DNA of 6,922 nucleotides from contig MGTN01000110.1 of NCBI GenBank assembly GCA_001799475.1, positions 380-7,301 of the forward strand, in the 5' to 3' direction. The stretch is from Desulfovibrionales bacterium GWA2_65_9 (GTDB lineage Bacteria; Desulfobacterota; Desulfovibrionia; Desulfovibrionales; Desulfovibrionaceae). The notes beneath the pieces are model-generated. The model had not been told where the DNA came from, searched no databases, and worked only from the letters and a program-made list of their open reading frames with translations. The position numbers and the translations under genes are program-made. Within the stretch, counting starts at the first letter, position 1. The number at the start of each line of letters is the position of its first letter. This document shows, piece by piece, positions 1 to 5,546 of this stretch.

Positions 1-391
1 TGATAGTTTCAACGTCAACCGTGAGGAGGCGCAGCTTCTCGCCGGGGAATCTTCGGACGACATCCGGAAACTGTTTTCACACTTCTTCTCTGATTCGAAC
101 CGTATCCGCATTATCACGGATGGCGACCATGGCGCGTACTTGTGCAATGGCGCGTCCTGTTACCACAGCGGAACGACAAGCACACGAGTCGTCTCGGCCA
201 CGGGCGCGGGCGATGCATTCGGTTCAGGCGTCGTGGCCTCCCTCATGCGCGGTGACCCGATCTACATGGCCCTTCAGGTCGGCACACTGAACGCGGAAGG
301 GGTCATTCAATCCCCGGGGGCAAAGACGGGTATTCTCACCCATTTCCCATCCGCCAAAAAACTCGCCGGGGTCCCCATCCGCTCCCTATGA
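1..391 (+). CDS. PfkB-family carbohydrate/nucleoside kinase, C-terminal part (5' end outside window)
   Basis: About 129 residues are read from base 2 to the stop at 389-391; the start lies upstream of the window. The segment opens with N-x-E-E-A followed by L-L-A-G, the usual 'NREEA..L.G' region of PfkB/ribokinase enzymes. It then carries the family signature A-T-G-A-G-D-A-F-G-S-G (about 197-229), whose Asp at 212-214 is the expected catalytic base next to the anion hole. These kinases transfer the ATP gamma-phosphate to a sugar or nucleoside in the cytoplasm. The substrate cannot be named because the N-terminal substrate lid is missing. The stop codon overlaps the next gene's ATG (ATGA, 388-391), so the two are probably translationally coupled. 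Codon use is less G/C-biased than in the genes after about 1165. Confidence 0.92.
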   Translation, partial: DSFNVNREEAQLLAGESSDDIRKLFSHFFSDSNRIRIITDGDHGAYLCNGASCYHSGTTSTRVVSATGAGDAFGSGVVASLMRGDPIYMALQVGTLNAEGVIQSPGAKTGILTHFPSAKKLAGVPIRSL

Positions 392-1290
392 AGAAGCCGC
401 GCTCTGTTTCCGTCTATCTCACAAGCAAGATTCCCGGAGCGGGTATGGATTTGGTCCGCCAACACCCACGCGTGCGATTTTCCATGCACGCGGGAGAGGA
501 GATCATCTCTCGTCGAGAACTCCTCAAGCGCGTCCGCGGGAAGCAGGTCGTCTGGACGCTCATCACCGACAAGATCGACAAAGCGTTCTTTGATGCGGCC
601 GGGCCACAGCTTAAACTGATTGCACAGTACGCGACGGGATTTGACAACATCGATCTTGACCTGGCGCGGCGGCGAGACGTACGCGTCACAAACGCTCCTT
701 CCGATGTGCAATCCGAGGCCGTTGCCGAACTGACGATCTCCCTTATTTTTGCCGTCGCACGACGCCTCATTGAGGCAGACTCCTTTACACGCGCCGGAAA
801 ATATCATGGATGGAAGCCGGGTCTCTTCCCTGGAATGGGCCTTCGGGGAAAAACACTGGGGATTGTTGGCGGAGGCCGCATCGGTACGCTTGTCGCAGAA
901 CACCTTCACCGCGGCTTTGACATGAAGGTGCTCTACCACGACATCGTGCAGAACCCGGAACTCGAGCGCACGTGCTCCACGCGTCGATCGCGCCTAGAGA
1001 CGGTGCTCAAACAGGCGGATGTCGTCTCCGTTCATGTTCCCCTTTTTCCAAGCACCCGACACCTGATCGGCGCACGGGAAATCCACCTGATGAAGAAGAC
1101 CGCCATCCTCGTGAACACAGCACGCGGACCCGTCGTGGACGAGGTCGCTCTGACGCACGCGCTTGAACATTTCCTCCACACTCAGGTTCGGGGTGGCCAT
1201 GTTCTTCAGCAGGTGCTGGGTGAACAGGCCATTTTTCCCCGCACCGTCCGAGGCCACAGAGCCCGGAGCAGTGGCATAGGAAATGAGTGA
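388..1290 (+). CDS. D-isomer-specific 2-hydroxyacid dehydrogenase, C-terminus lost at a junction
   Basis: The family oxidises or reduces 2-hydroxy/2-keto acids with NAD(P)(H) in the cytoplasm (glyoxylate/hydroxypyruvate reductase-like). The ATG overlaps the kinase stop. Visible features are T-G-F-D-N-I-D at residues 83-89, the nucleotide-binding G-G-G-R-I-G at 161-166, D-V-V-S-V-H-V-P near 211-218, and N-T-A-R-G with catalytic Arg 246, followed by P-V-V-D-E. Family-like sequence stops at about residue 259 (base 1164). The usual next block, with the catalytic Glu and the catalytic His, is absent. Residues 260-300 are simply the antisense of the caspase-like gene, running to a chance stop at 1288-1290. 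Intact members are about 310-330 residues. As written the product would lack two of the three catalytic residues. The family call is firm; the exact substrate is unknown. The real gene portion is 388 to about 1164. Confidence 0.9.
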   Translation: MKKPRSVSVYLTSKIPGAGMDLVRQHPRVRFSMHAGEEIISRRELLKRVRGKQVVWTLITDKIDKAFFDAAGPQLKLIAQYATGFDNIDLDLARRRDVRVTNAPSDVQSEAVAELTISLIFAVARRLIEADSFTRAGKYHGWKPGLFPGMGLRGKTLGIVGGGRIGTLVAEHLHRGFDMKVLYHDIVQNPELERTCSTRRSRLETVLKQADVVSVHVPLFPSTRHLIGAREIHLMKKTAILVNTARGPVVDEVALTHALEHFLHTQVRGGHVLQQVLGEQAIFPRTVRGHRARSSGIGNE

Positions 1291-1821
1291 GCCTGTCGGC
1301 GCATCCATCTTGGCCAAACCCTGTTCAGCAGAGCGGAAGCTGCGGGCAAAGGGATTGTTGCGGCAGGCATCCAGGATGATGATGTTGAGATCATTCCTGG
1401 CATCCTCCATCTTGCCGAGCACCATTCCGGCCGGCAGACAGGTGAAGCGCACGTCGCTTTCGGTCTGAATGTTGGCATTGACCGGCACCAGGTAGTTCTC
1501 GCCCCCCACCTGGAGGCCATGCCCGGCGTAGTAGAACAACCCAGCACCGCCCTGGCGCAGCTTGAGCCCGAACTCGCGCACGGAGGAGTCCATCTGCTGC
1601 TGGTTCGCGTTGACAAGCAGCACCACCTCAAAACCGAGCCGCTGCAGGGAGGCGGCCATGTCTGTGGCGTCGTTGACGGGATTCTTGAGCTGTGCGGTTG
1701 GGTAGGCCCCATTGCCGATGACCAAGGCGACACGGCGTTCGGCCTGGACCGGGGCAGCCAGAACGACCAGCAACAGGGGCAGCAGTGCAAGGGACAGGGT
1801 GCGCAAGACGCCGCGTCGCAT
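994..1821 (-). CDS. Secreted caspase-like (peptidase C14) protein, C-terminus lost at a junction
   Basis: The frame runs from the ATG at 1821-1819 to a stop at 994. Only 1821 to about 1153 (residues 1-223) is genuine; the remainder is antisense of the dehydrogenase. Residues 1-27 form a signal peptide: M-R-R-G start, a leucine-rich core, and A-P-V-Q-A before a likely cleavage after Ala27. The caspase fold follows: V-A-L-V-I-G-N at 31-37, Y-Y-A-G-H-G with catalytic His101, and I-L-D-A-C-R-N-N-P-F with catalytic Cys153. Asp151, two residues before the Cys, matches the position that gives metacaspase/orthocaspase-type enzymes a basic P1 preference (inference). S-V-E-E-M-F-K-R-V-R is the normal lead-in to the last strand, which is missing here. 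A good Shine-Dalgarno, AGAAGGA (1834-1828), lies 6 bases before the ATG. The role is probably periplasmic or extracellular proteolysis; the target is unknown. Confidence 0.88.
   Translation of the reverse strand: MRRGVLRTLSLALLPLLLVVLAAPVQAERRVALVIGNGAYPTAQLKNPVNDATDMAASLQRLGFEVVLLVNANQQQMDSSVREFGLKLRQGGAGLFYYAGHGLQVGGENYLVPVNANIQTESDVRFTCLPAGMVLGKMEDARNDLNIIILDACRNNPFARSFRSAEQGLAKMDAPTGSLISYATAPGSVASDGAGKNGLFTQHLLKNMATPNLSVEEMFKRVRQSDLVHDGSACCVHEDGGLLHQVDFPCADQVSGAWKKGNMNGDDIRLFEHRL
1150..1170. other. Chimeric junction truncating two convergent genes
   Basis: The plus-strand dehydrogenase and the minus-strand caspase-like gene both lose family similarity here. On plus, V-D-E-V-A-L-T-H-A-L (to 1164) is dehydrogenase-like and what follows is not. 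On minus, S-V-E-E-M-F-K-R-V-R (down to about 1153) is caspase-like and what follows is not. The two recognisable segments meet or overlap by about 12 bases (1153-1164), consistent with joining at a short shared sequence. G+C changes from about 55-57% in sampled rows to the left to above 70% in several rows to the right. Either an assembly/amplification chimera or a true recombination would give this picture; the sequence alone cannot decide. Confidence 0.8.
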
Positions 1822-1827
1822 ATGGTG

Positions 1828-1834
1828 TCCTTCT
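1828..1834 (-). promoter_or_regulatory. Shine-Dalgarno of the caspase-like gene
   Basis: AGAAGGA on the minus strand ends 6 bases before the ATG at 1821 and fixes this start. It sits immediately upstream of a codon run encoding a convincing signal peptide. No confident -35/-10 pair was found further upstream in 1840-1986. Confidence 0.7.
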
Positions 1835-1912
1835 GTCTAGCATGGGCTGCGCACCGGACAGGCCGAGGCGGCGCTCCAAGGTCTCATAGAGTCAGACACG
1901 CTAAGAAATACG

Positions 1913-1932
1913 GGGCGGCAGGTCAAGGGCGG
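1913..1932 (+). repeat. 20-base direct repeat, copy 1 (upstream of the hydrolase gene)
   Basis: This 20-base sequence begins GGGCGGCAGG and ends TCAAGGGCGG. It is identical to 2641-2660. Weaker similarity extends 16 bases to the left (8 of 16 positions match). The two copies flank the dienelactone-hydrolase-family gene in the same orientation. Confidence 0.75.
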
Positions 1933-1933
1933 G

Positions 1934-1982
1934 GGCAAGGGCAGACGAGAGCTTGCCTTGCCAATTCCCTTGGCCTACCAAG
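1934..1982 (+). other. Two stem-loops in the leader of the hydrolase gene
   Basis: The first possible stem pairs GGCAAGGGCA (1934-1943, one bulged G) with TGCCTTGCC (1954-1962) around a 10-base loop. The second pairs CTTGG (1969-1973) with CCAAG (1978-1982) around CCTA and ends 4 bases before the ATG at 1987. No Shine-Dalgarno is evident between them and the start codon. They could affect translation initiation, but short stems are common in G+C-rich DNA. Confidence 0.35.
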
Positions 1983-1986
1983 ACCC

Positions 1987-2544
1987 ATGCCCGCACAGAC
2001 GCTCTTCCTGGCCACGGATATCTTCGGCCACACCCCGGAACTCCAGGCCCTGGCCCGCGACATCGGCGGGCGTGTACGCATCCTGTCGCCCTATGGTGAC
2101 GAACGCCCGCGCTTCGCCAGCGAGGTCGAGGCTTACGCGGCCTTCATGGCGCGCACCAGCGTGGAGAACTATGCCGAAGAGGTTGCCCAGGCCCTGGCCA
2201 ATGCGAGCCCGGCCCTGGCCGTCGGCTTCAGCGTGGGCGCCACGGCCCTGTGGCTGGCCCTGGCCAGGACAGGCGGGCCTGGCGTGCGCAGTTCCGTCCT
2301 CTATTACGGTTCGCGCATCCGCGAGCACCAAGGCCTGCGCCCAGGCGGCGACGTGCGCCTCGTGTTCGCCGCAACCGAGGCCGCCTTTGATCCGGCGGAG
2401 CTTGTTGCGGAATTACGGGCGCAGGGGCTGGCGGCAGAGACGCTGCCCGGAACCGCGCACGGGTTCATGAACCGGCTCTCAGCGGGTTTCGACGCCTGCG
2501 TGTATGATTCGGAAATCAAGCGCTTGCGCGGGCTGCTCGCCTAA
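1987..2544 (+). CDS. Dienelactone hydrolase family protein (small alpha/beta hydrolase)
   Basis: This 185-residue cytoplasmic protein has no signal peptide. The N-terminus, L-F-L-A-T-D-I-F-G-H-T-P near residues 6-17, is the first strand and loop of dienelactone-hydrolase-like proteins. The nucleophile elbow is G-F-S-V-G (80-84) with Ser82, an acid candidate is Asp135, and G-T-A-H-G-F places the catalytic His at 158. Classical dienelactone hydrolases use Cys as nucleophile and are about 230-240 residues long. This protein is shorter and has Ser, so it may be a general esterase or thioesterase-like enzyme; the true substrate is unknown. The reading frame is open far upstream (to 1519) only because it lies opposite the caspase-like gene. 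ATG 1987 is chosen because family similarity starts there, although no Shine-Dalgarno is visible. It diverges from the caspase-like gene across a 165-base gap. Confidence 0.85.
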   Translation: MPAQTLFLATDIFGHTPELQALARDIGGRVRILSPYGDERPRFASEVEAYAAFMARTSVENYAEEVAQALANASPALAVGFSVGATALWLALARTGGPGVRSSVLYYGSRIREHQGLRPGGDVRLVFAATEAAFDPAELVAELRAQGLAAETLPGTAHGFMNRLSAGFDACVYDSEIKRLRGLLA

Positions 2545-2560
2545 TCCCCCCCAGCAGCCC

Positions 2561-2625
2561 CGTTCCAGACCTCGGGCCGGGCTTTGCTGGGCCCGCCAAG
2601 CAAGGCCCGGCACTCGGCTTCAGGC
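2561..2625 (-). pseudogene. Fragment resembling the 3' end of the cytosine deaminase gene
   Basis: Bases 2561-2582 are identical over 22 bases to 5567-5588, inside the 3' end of the deaminase gene. Counting onward without gaps, about 42 of 58 bases match. Read on the minus strand, the fragment encodes A-E-C-R-A-L-L-G-G then A-R-P-E-V-W-N. The real gene has A-E-C-K-E-L-L-G-G and A-R-P-E-V-W-N with the same spacing. No deaminase active-site region is present and the frame runs on into the antisense of the hydrolase gene, so this is not a functional gene. It may be a relic of a duplicated or lost deaminase copy, or part of a dispersed repeat. Confidence 0.5.
2577..2610 (+). terminator. Strong stem-loop downstream of the hydrolase gene
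   Basis: The arm CCGGGCTTTGCTGG (2577-2590) can pair with CCAAGCAAGGCCCGG (2596-2610). This gives about 14 pairs, including one G-U and one bulged A, around a 5-base loop. It lies about 30 bases after the hydrolase stop, a suitable place for a terminator. There is no T-tract after it on either strand, so intrinsic termination is uncertain. It may instead protect the transcript 3' end or belong to a repetitive element. Confidence 0.45.
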
Positions 2626-2640
2626 CCGCCAAAGACCTCC

Positions 2641-2660
2641 GGGCGGCAGGTCAAGGGCGG
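2641..2660 (+). repeat. 20-base direct repeat, copy 2 (downstream of the hydrolase gene)
   Basis: This is identical to 1913-1932 and in the same orientation. It sits about 97 bases after the hydrolase stop and just downstream of the stem-loop and the deaminase-like fragment. Confidence 0.75.
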
Positions 2661-2736
2661 AGCCGCTGACGCAGAGCACCCAACCGAGGACGCAAAAGCC
2701 AATTACAGATTGTGATTTTCCAAGCCTTGGCGTAGG

Positions 2737-2790
2737 TACAATCAACAGCAAACACTGGCTAGCCACGCAGAATTGCAATTCTTGGGAGGA
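2737..2790 (+). promoter_or_regulatory. Leader of the CHAT gene: possible -10, 14-base palindrome and Shine-Dalgarno
   Basis: TACAAT (2737-2742) matches a sigma70 -10 at five of six positions, but no good -35 is found at the right distance. A small inverted repeat, CCAAG-C-CTTGG (2720-2730), lies just before it. AGAATTGCAATTCT (2769-2782) is a perfect 14-base palindrome ending one base before the Shine-Dalgarno GGGAGGA (2784-2790), which is 4 bases from the ATG at 2795. The palindrome could be an operator or an RNA hairpin near the ribosome site (inference). Confidence 0.5.
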
Positions 2791-2794
2791 AACC

Positions 2795-5536
2795 ATGCCC
2801 ACCCAAAGCATGATCCTGCAACACGCTGTAAGATTTATTCTTTGTGTGGCCATGCTGTTGCTGCCTTCCGGCTGCGCCTACATCCCACAGCCGTTCCCCA
2901 TCTTCACATATGGCCCGGATGCCAAGCCCATCCCGGAACACAAAGATACTGCATTGGTTGAGCAGACACTGAAGGATGGAGCCGACAGCAACAGCACGCG
3001 CTCCGTCTATATTGCCATGCGCGGCAACCGGATTGTCGGGAAAGAGAAGAAGCTAGGCGAACAGGATCTGCTCAAGCAACTGCCCGCGCCGGATTTCCGG
3101 CCGGGACTTTTCGACTACGTGTCGCCGCCGCCGTTCATCATGCCCAAGGAGGGCAGCCGCCACTACTTCAACTTCGAAATCAGCAAGGACTTCGCGGAGG
3201 GCCTGAACGCATTTTTCGCGGGCGATGGAGAGGTGGGAGTGCAGGCCTTCGAGCGCGTCCTGGCCGACCCCAAGCTCAAGAGCGAGGCCGGGTGGCAAGC
3301 CTCCATGCACCTGGTCTACCTGAACCTGATGATGGGCCGCCCGGACCTGGCCGAGATCGAGGTGCTGCGCACCGAAGCCTGGGAAAAGAAGATGACTGGT
3401 GGCAACAACGTTTATTCCCGCGCCATGCGCGCAGAGGTGCGCTACTGGGCGGGCGACTTCGAAGGAGCCATCACCGACGCCAAGGACGTCCTGGCCGCCA
3501 TCGGGGACTGGTCGATCCCGACCATCTACCCCTCCCCGCCGCGTGACCAGGTCGATATCTTCCGGTTTGGCTCCGCGCAAATCCGGGCGCGGACCATTCT
3601 GGGCATGATCTACACAGCCAGGGGCAGGTACAAGGAAGCCATGCCCTGGCTGGAAGAGGCGGCCAAGGAGATGACCACTGCCGTTCTCCTGCACTGGATA
3701 CCGCTGTACACCATCTACATCACCTCCAACAACTGGGAGATATACTACGGCGAGGGCTGGAGCCTGACCAGCCTGGCCACCGCGCTCCTGGCCCAGGACC
3801 CGGACTCCAAACGCGCTGCGGAGATGTTTGTCAACGCCCAGAAGTTTTTCGACGCCATCGGCTATGCCGCAGGCAAGGTCTTGATCGAGAGCTTCAAGGC
3901 CCAGGTCCTGCTGGCCACCGGCCATTACCAGCGCGCCGAGCAGCAGGCACGGGTCGCCCTGGAGCATGCCAGAAAGACCAAGCTGCTCGATTTCGTCTGG
4001 CGGCTGGAAGCCGTGCGCGGCGAGGCCCTGCTCAAGCTGGACCGCTGGGATGAGGCCGAAAGCGCCCTGCGCACGGCCCAGAACGTCGTGGACCTGCTCT
4101 CCGGCACCATGGTCAGCGACATGGCCAAGGTCCGCTTTGGCGTAGGCAAGGAAGCCATCACCAAAAACCTCGTCAAGATCGACGTCCGCAAGCAGGATCT
4201 GGCGACCCTGTTCCAGGACCTGGAGCGTGGCCGGGCCAGGGCCTTTGTCTCCATGCTCGCCAACCGCGCCGTGGCCGTGGACAGCCACAACGAGATCACC
4301 GACCAGATACACGTGCTGGACAGGGAGATCCAAAAGGTTCGGCAAAAGAAGTACGGCTTCCTGCAGGAGGACAAGAACGGGAGCAATCTGGAGGAGGAAC
4401 TTCTCGGCAAACGCCAGAAGGTCGTGGAGGAACTGCACGCCAAGAACCCGGACCTGGCCGAGGCCTTCGCCGTCTCGACCGTGGCCTTGCCCAGGGTGCA
4501 GAAGTCCCTCTCCGCAGGCGACCTCCTGGTCTACGCCATGCCCGCGCAAGGCCATGAGCCGCTGTCGCTGCTCATGGTGACCAGCCGTGAGGCCCAGCTG
4601 AAGACCCTGCCGGTGACGGCGCAGCAGTTTGGCGAGCATCTGCAGGCCTTTGTCGCGACGCTCTGGCAGCCGCAACCGCAGCGTCAGGAGAATGCCCTGT
4701 CGCAGCTGAAGAAAGACCTTGCGCTGGGCACCTGGGGCAAGGCCAGCAACGTCCTGGTCGTCCCGAGCGGGGATCTGCATTTTGTGCCCTGGGGCGCCCT
4801 GGATGTGCAGTTCACTGTGGGCGTGCTGCCAACGGGCGGCTGGATCGCCCGCGCGCCGCACAAGTCCCAGGGCCGCGCACAGGCCTGCGTGGTCGGCGAC
4901 CCGGAGTTCGGCGGCATGCTGCCGCAGCTGCCCGACGCGCACGCCGAAGCCGTTTCACTGGCGAAGCTGTACGCCACGCCGCCGCTGATCGGCGCGGAGG
5001 CCACCGAGGCGGCCCTGCGCCAACGGGTCGGCGCAGGTGTGGATGTCCTGCATCTGGCGACGCACGCCCTGTATGACCCGCTGTACCCGCTCCAGTCCTC
5101 GCTCATCCTGACCGATGGCAAGAAGGCGGTGCCCCTGTCGGCCGAAAAGCTGTACAGGAATCCCCTGCCGTCCGGACTTGTTGTCCTTTCCGCCTGTGAA
5201 ACCGGCATGGGGCAGGTGACCTCAGGCGACGACCTGCTCGGGCTGACGCGGAGCTTCTACCTCGGCGGGACCAATGTCATCCTGAGCAGCCTGTGGCCGG
5301 TCAGCGACGAAGCCACGCGCCTGTTCATGGAGGTCTTCCACAAGACGGCGCGCCAGGGCGATTACGGCAAGGCCTGGCTGGCCGCGCGCGATGCCGTCAA
5401 GGCCAGGGGACTTTCGCCCGCCGAGTACGGCGCGTTCATCCTCGGCGGCATGCCCAATGAGAGAAGAGCGTTTGAGCTGCCGAAAATCGCTGCGCAACGT
5501 CCCCTGTCAAGGAGTGGGGACGCCTGGGTTCAATAA
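2795..5536 (+). CDS. TPR-CHAT protease, putative lipoprotein
   Basis: CHAT domains are caspase-fold (clan CD) cysteine proteases, often attached to TPR repeats that sense partners. This protein has 913 residues. Residues 1-27 form a lipoprotein-type signal: Arg13, a hydrophobic stretch, then L-L-L-P-S-G-C with Cys27 as lipidation site. Pro at -3 is atypical, and Ala28 after the Cys would suit outer-membrane sorting by the enterobacterial rule. Helical TPR-like pairs cover about 133-440, for example I-Y-T-A-R-G-R-Y-K-E-A-M near 270 and L-L-A-T-G-H-Y-Q-R-A-E near 370. A conserved E-R-G-R-A-R-A linker lies near 475 and a charged, probably coiled segment at about 500-552. The CHAT domain spans about 560-890 with L-H-L-A-T-H (catalytic His757) and L-S-A-C-E-T-G (catalytic Cys801), then S-S-L-W-P-V. 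ATG 2795 has a strong Shine-Dalgarno and directly precedes the signal. Its target is unknown. Confidence 0.94.
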   Translation: MPTQSMILQHAVRFILCVAMLLLPSGCAYIPQPFPIFTYGPDAKPIPEHKDTALVEQTLKDGADSNSTRSVYIAMRGNRIVGKEKKLGEQDLLKQLPAPDFRPGLFDYVSPPPFIMPKEGSRHYFNFEISKDFAEGLNAFFAGDGEVGVQAFERVLADPKLKSEAGWQASMHLVYLNLMMGRPDLAEIEVLRTEAWEKKMTGGNNVYSRAMRAEVRYWAGDFEGAITDAKDVLAAIGDWSIPTIYPSPPRDQVDIFRFGSAQIRARTILGMIYTARGRYKEAMPWLEEAAKEMTTAVLLHWIPLYTIYITSNNWEIYYGEGWSLTSLATALLAQDPDSKRAAEMFVNAQKFFDAIGYAAGKVLIESFKAQVLLATGHYQRAEQQARVALEHARKTKLLDFVWRLEAVRGEALLKLDRWDEAESALRTAQNVVDLLSGTMVSDMAKVRFGVGKEAITKNLVKIDVRKQDLATLFQDLERGRARAFVSMLANRAVAVDSHNEITDQIHVLDREIQKVRQKKYGFLQEDKNGSNLEEELLGKRQKVVEELHAKNPDLAEAFAVSTVALPRVQKSLSAGDLLVYAMPAQGHEPLSLLMVTSREAQLKTLPVTAQQFGEHLQAFVATLWQPQPQRQENALSQLKKDLALGTWGKASNVLVVPSGDLHFVPWGALDVQFTVGVLPTGGWIARAPHKSQGRAQACVVGDPEFGGMLPQLPDAHAEAVSLAKLYATPPLIGAEATEAALRQRVGAGVDVLHLATHALYDPLYPLQSSLILTDGKKAVPLSAEKLYRNPLPSGLVVLSACETGMGQVTSGDDLLGLTRSFYLGGTNVILSSLWPVSDEATRLFMEVFHKTARQGDYGKAWLAARDAVKARGLSPAEYGAFILGGMPNERRAFELPKIAAQRPLSRSGDAWVQ

Positions 5537-5546
5537 CGTCGTGGTG

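Noticed and set aside
994..1152. The tail of the caspase-like frame as a novel C-terminal domain
   Set aside because: It is the antisense of conserved dehydrogenase coding sequence and shows no domain of its own.
1519..1986. Starting the hydrolase gene at 1519
   Set aside because: This part of the frame lies opposite the caspase-like gene and its upstream region; family similarity begins only after 1987.
2725..2745. A sigma54 promoter at TTGGCGTAGG upstream of the CHAT gene
   Set aside because: The GC element expected about 10 bases downstream of the GG element is absent; TACAAT fits a sigma70 -10 better.
2504..2794. Extending the CHAT gene upstream to 2504
   Set aside because: The extension overlaps the hydrolase gene, is Pro/Arg/Gln-rich, and would bury the lipoprotein signal that directly follows the Shine-Dalgarno at 2784-2790.
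3053..4942. A 629-residue open frame on the minus strand opposite the CHAT gene
   Set aside because: It is fully antisense to a gene with clear domains, has a G/L/Q/V/H-rich composition typical of G+C-rich shadow frames, shows no recognisable domain, and lacks a convincing ribosome site.
1153..5536. A gasdermin or CRISPR-associated (craspase-like) immune system built on the CHAT and caspase-like proteases
   Set aside because: No gasdermin-sized membrane-pore gene, Cas gene or repeat-spacer array is visible, and both proteases carry export signals, which does not fit cytoplasmic immunity.
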